A DNA stretch of 31,905 bases, from contig JBNGIO010001223.1 of the NCBI GenBank assembly GCA_049999805.1, forward strand, positions 1 to 31,905, given 5' to 3'. A program made the position numbers and the translations under genes. Positions 31,547 through 31,905 of this stretch are shown piece by piece. How positions within the stretch are numbered: position 1 is the stretch's first letter; each line of letters begins with the position of its first letter. Source of the DNA: Folioceros fuciformis (Eukaryota; Anthocerotophyta; Anthocerotopsida; Anthocerotales). Under the pieces are notes generated by a model, which was not told the DNA's origin, did no database searches, and saw only the letters and a program-made list of their open reading frames with translations.

Positions 31547-31905
31547 CACCATCGCTACCAGACTAGTTTGCTTCTTCACCCCAATCCCGACCTACGTAAC
31601 CGGTTCCCGTTACGGAACATGGTGTCCCAACTACATCCAGTAGCTGGTCACACAATCGTGGATAAACAGGAAGCCGAAACAAAACATTTACCTTAATGAA
31701 TTTCTGCATAAGACCAGCCTAAAAACACAAAACACTTACTGATGGAGGCGACAGCGCCAGTTCTTACCGTCGAACTTGCAAAAGGCCAAGCGACTTTTAT
31801 TGCAGGAAATGTTATATAGAAACGAAAATTTCACGGAAATTTAAAATTTAATAATGTATATGCCCGAATAGGGCAACTGAAAATTGAATACTATAAGTCC
31901 ACCCT
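31547..31905. promoter_or_regulatory. Upstream region of the unknown plant gene, AT-rich at the edge
   Basis: 359 bases to the window end. From about 31795 the sequence becomes AT-rich (for example AAATTTAAAATTTAATAATG). No gene visible. The promoter of the minus-strand gene at 31546 should lie here. Confidence 0.4.

Overview
This is a stretch of a eukaryotic nuclear genome from the green plant lineage. Nearly every gene is split by short introns with canonical GT/AG borders, mostly 45-200 nt. Several products are plant-type: a plastid ferredoxin, a HY2-type bilin reductase, a plant FPG DNA glycosylase and a plant SMG7. The compactness and the gene set fit a streptophyte alga; Klebsormidium is my best guess, but that is inference and not shown by the sequence. 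I see no prokaryotic, viral or CRISPR content.

Layout. 1-140: the first exon of a minus-strand gene cut by the window edge. 1974-5926 (minus): SMG7, the nonsense-mediated decay factor. 6.3-8.2 kb: a gene-poor stretch with an AT-rich island and a dead PPR fragment. 8177-8752 (plus): PC4/KIWI coactivator. 9199-10971 (plus): HY2. 11060-14518 (minus): a 12-exon ArnT-like GT39 membrane glycosyltransferase, tail-to-tail with HY2. 15.0-15.6 kb: a PPR pseudogene. 15898-16369 (minus): a small two-helix membrane protein. 17063-19021 (plus): organellar RsmI rRNA methyltransferase. 19.2-20.7 kb: a repeat-rich desert. 21227-21670 (plus): ferredoxin. 22084-23204 (minus): HOP2. 23428-24624 (plus): DedA family protein. 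25640-28043 (minus): FPG DNA glycosylase. 28566-29101 (plus): complex I NDUFB4-like subunit. 29699-31546 (minus): a conserved plant protein of unknown function.

I built the exon models by hand. Reading phases close in every model except the unresolved 5' end of SMG7. Most genes are unrelated housekeeping genes. Two links are plausible: HY2 takes electrons from plant-type ferredoxin, encoded 10 kb away, and several neighbours are divergent or convergent pairs at very short distance (HY2/ArnT-like, HOP2/DedA, FPG/NDUFB4-like).

The most interesting signals are in FPG. It has two tandem homologous exons whose lengths and phases mean that exactly one must be used, implying mutually exclusive splicing. 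It also has a TAA in frame at a conserved tyrosine position. Other signals are an aspartate in HY2 at the PcyA Asp105-equivalent position, telo-box-like tandem hairpins, a diverged 330-bp duplication, an 18-bp palindrome around a G-box upstream of ferredoxin, and a 45-bp intronic tandem repeat that keeps the NDUFB4-like frame open. I found no convincing new multi-gene system.
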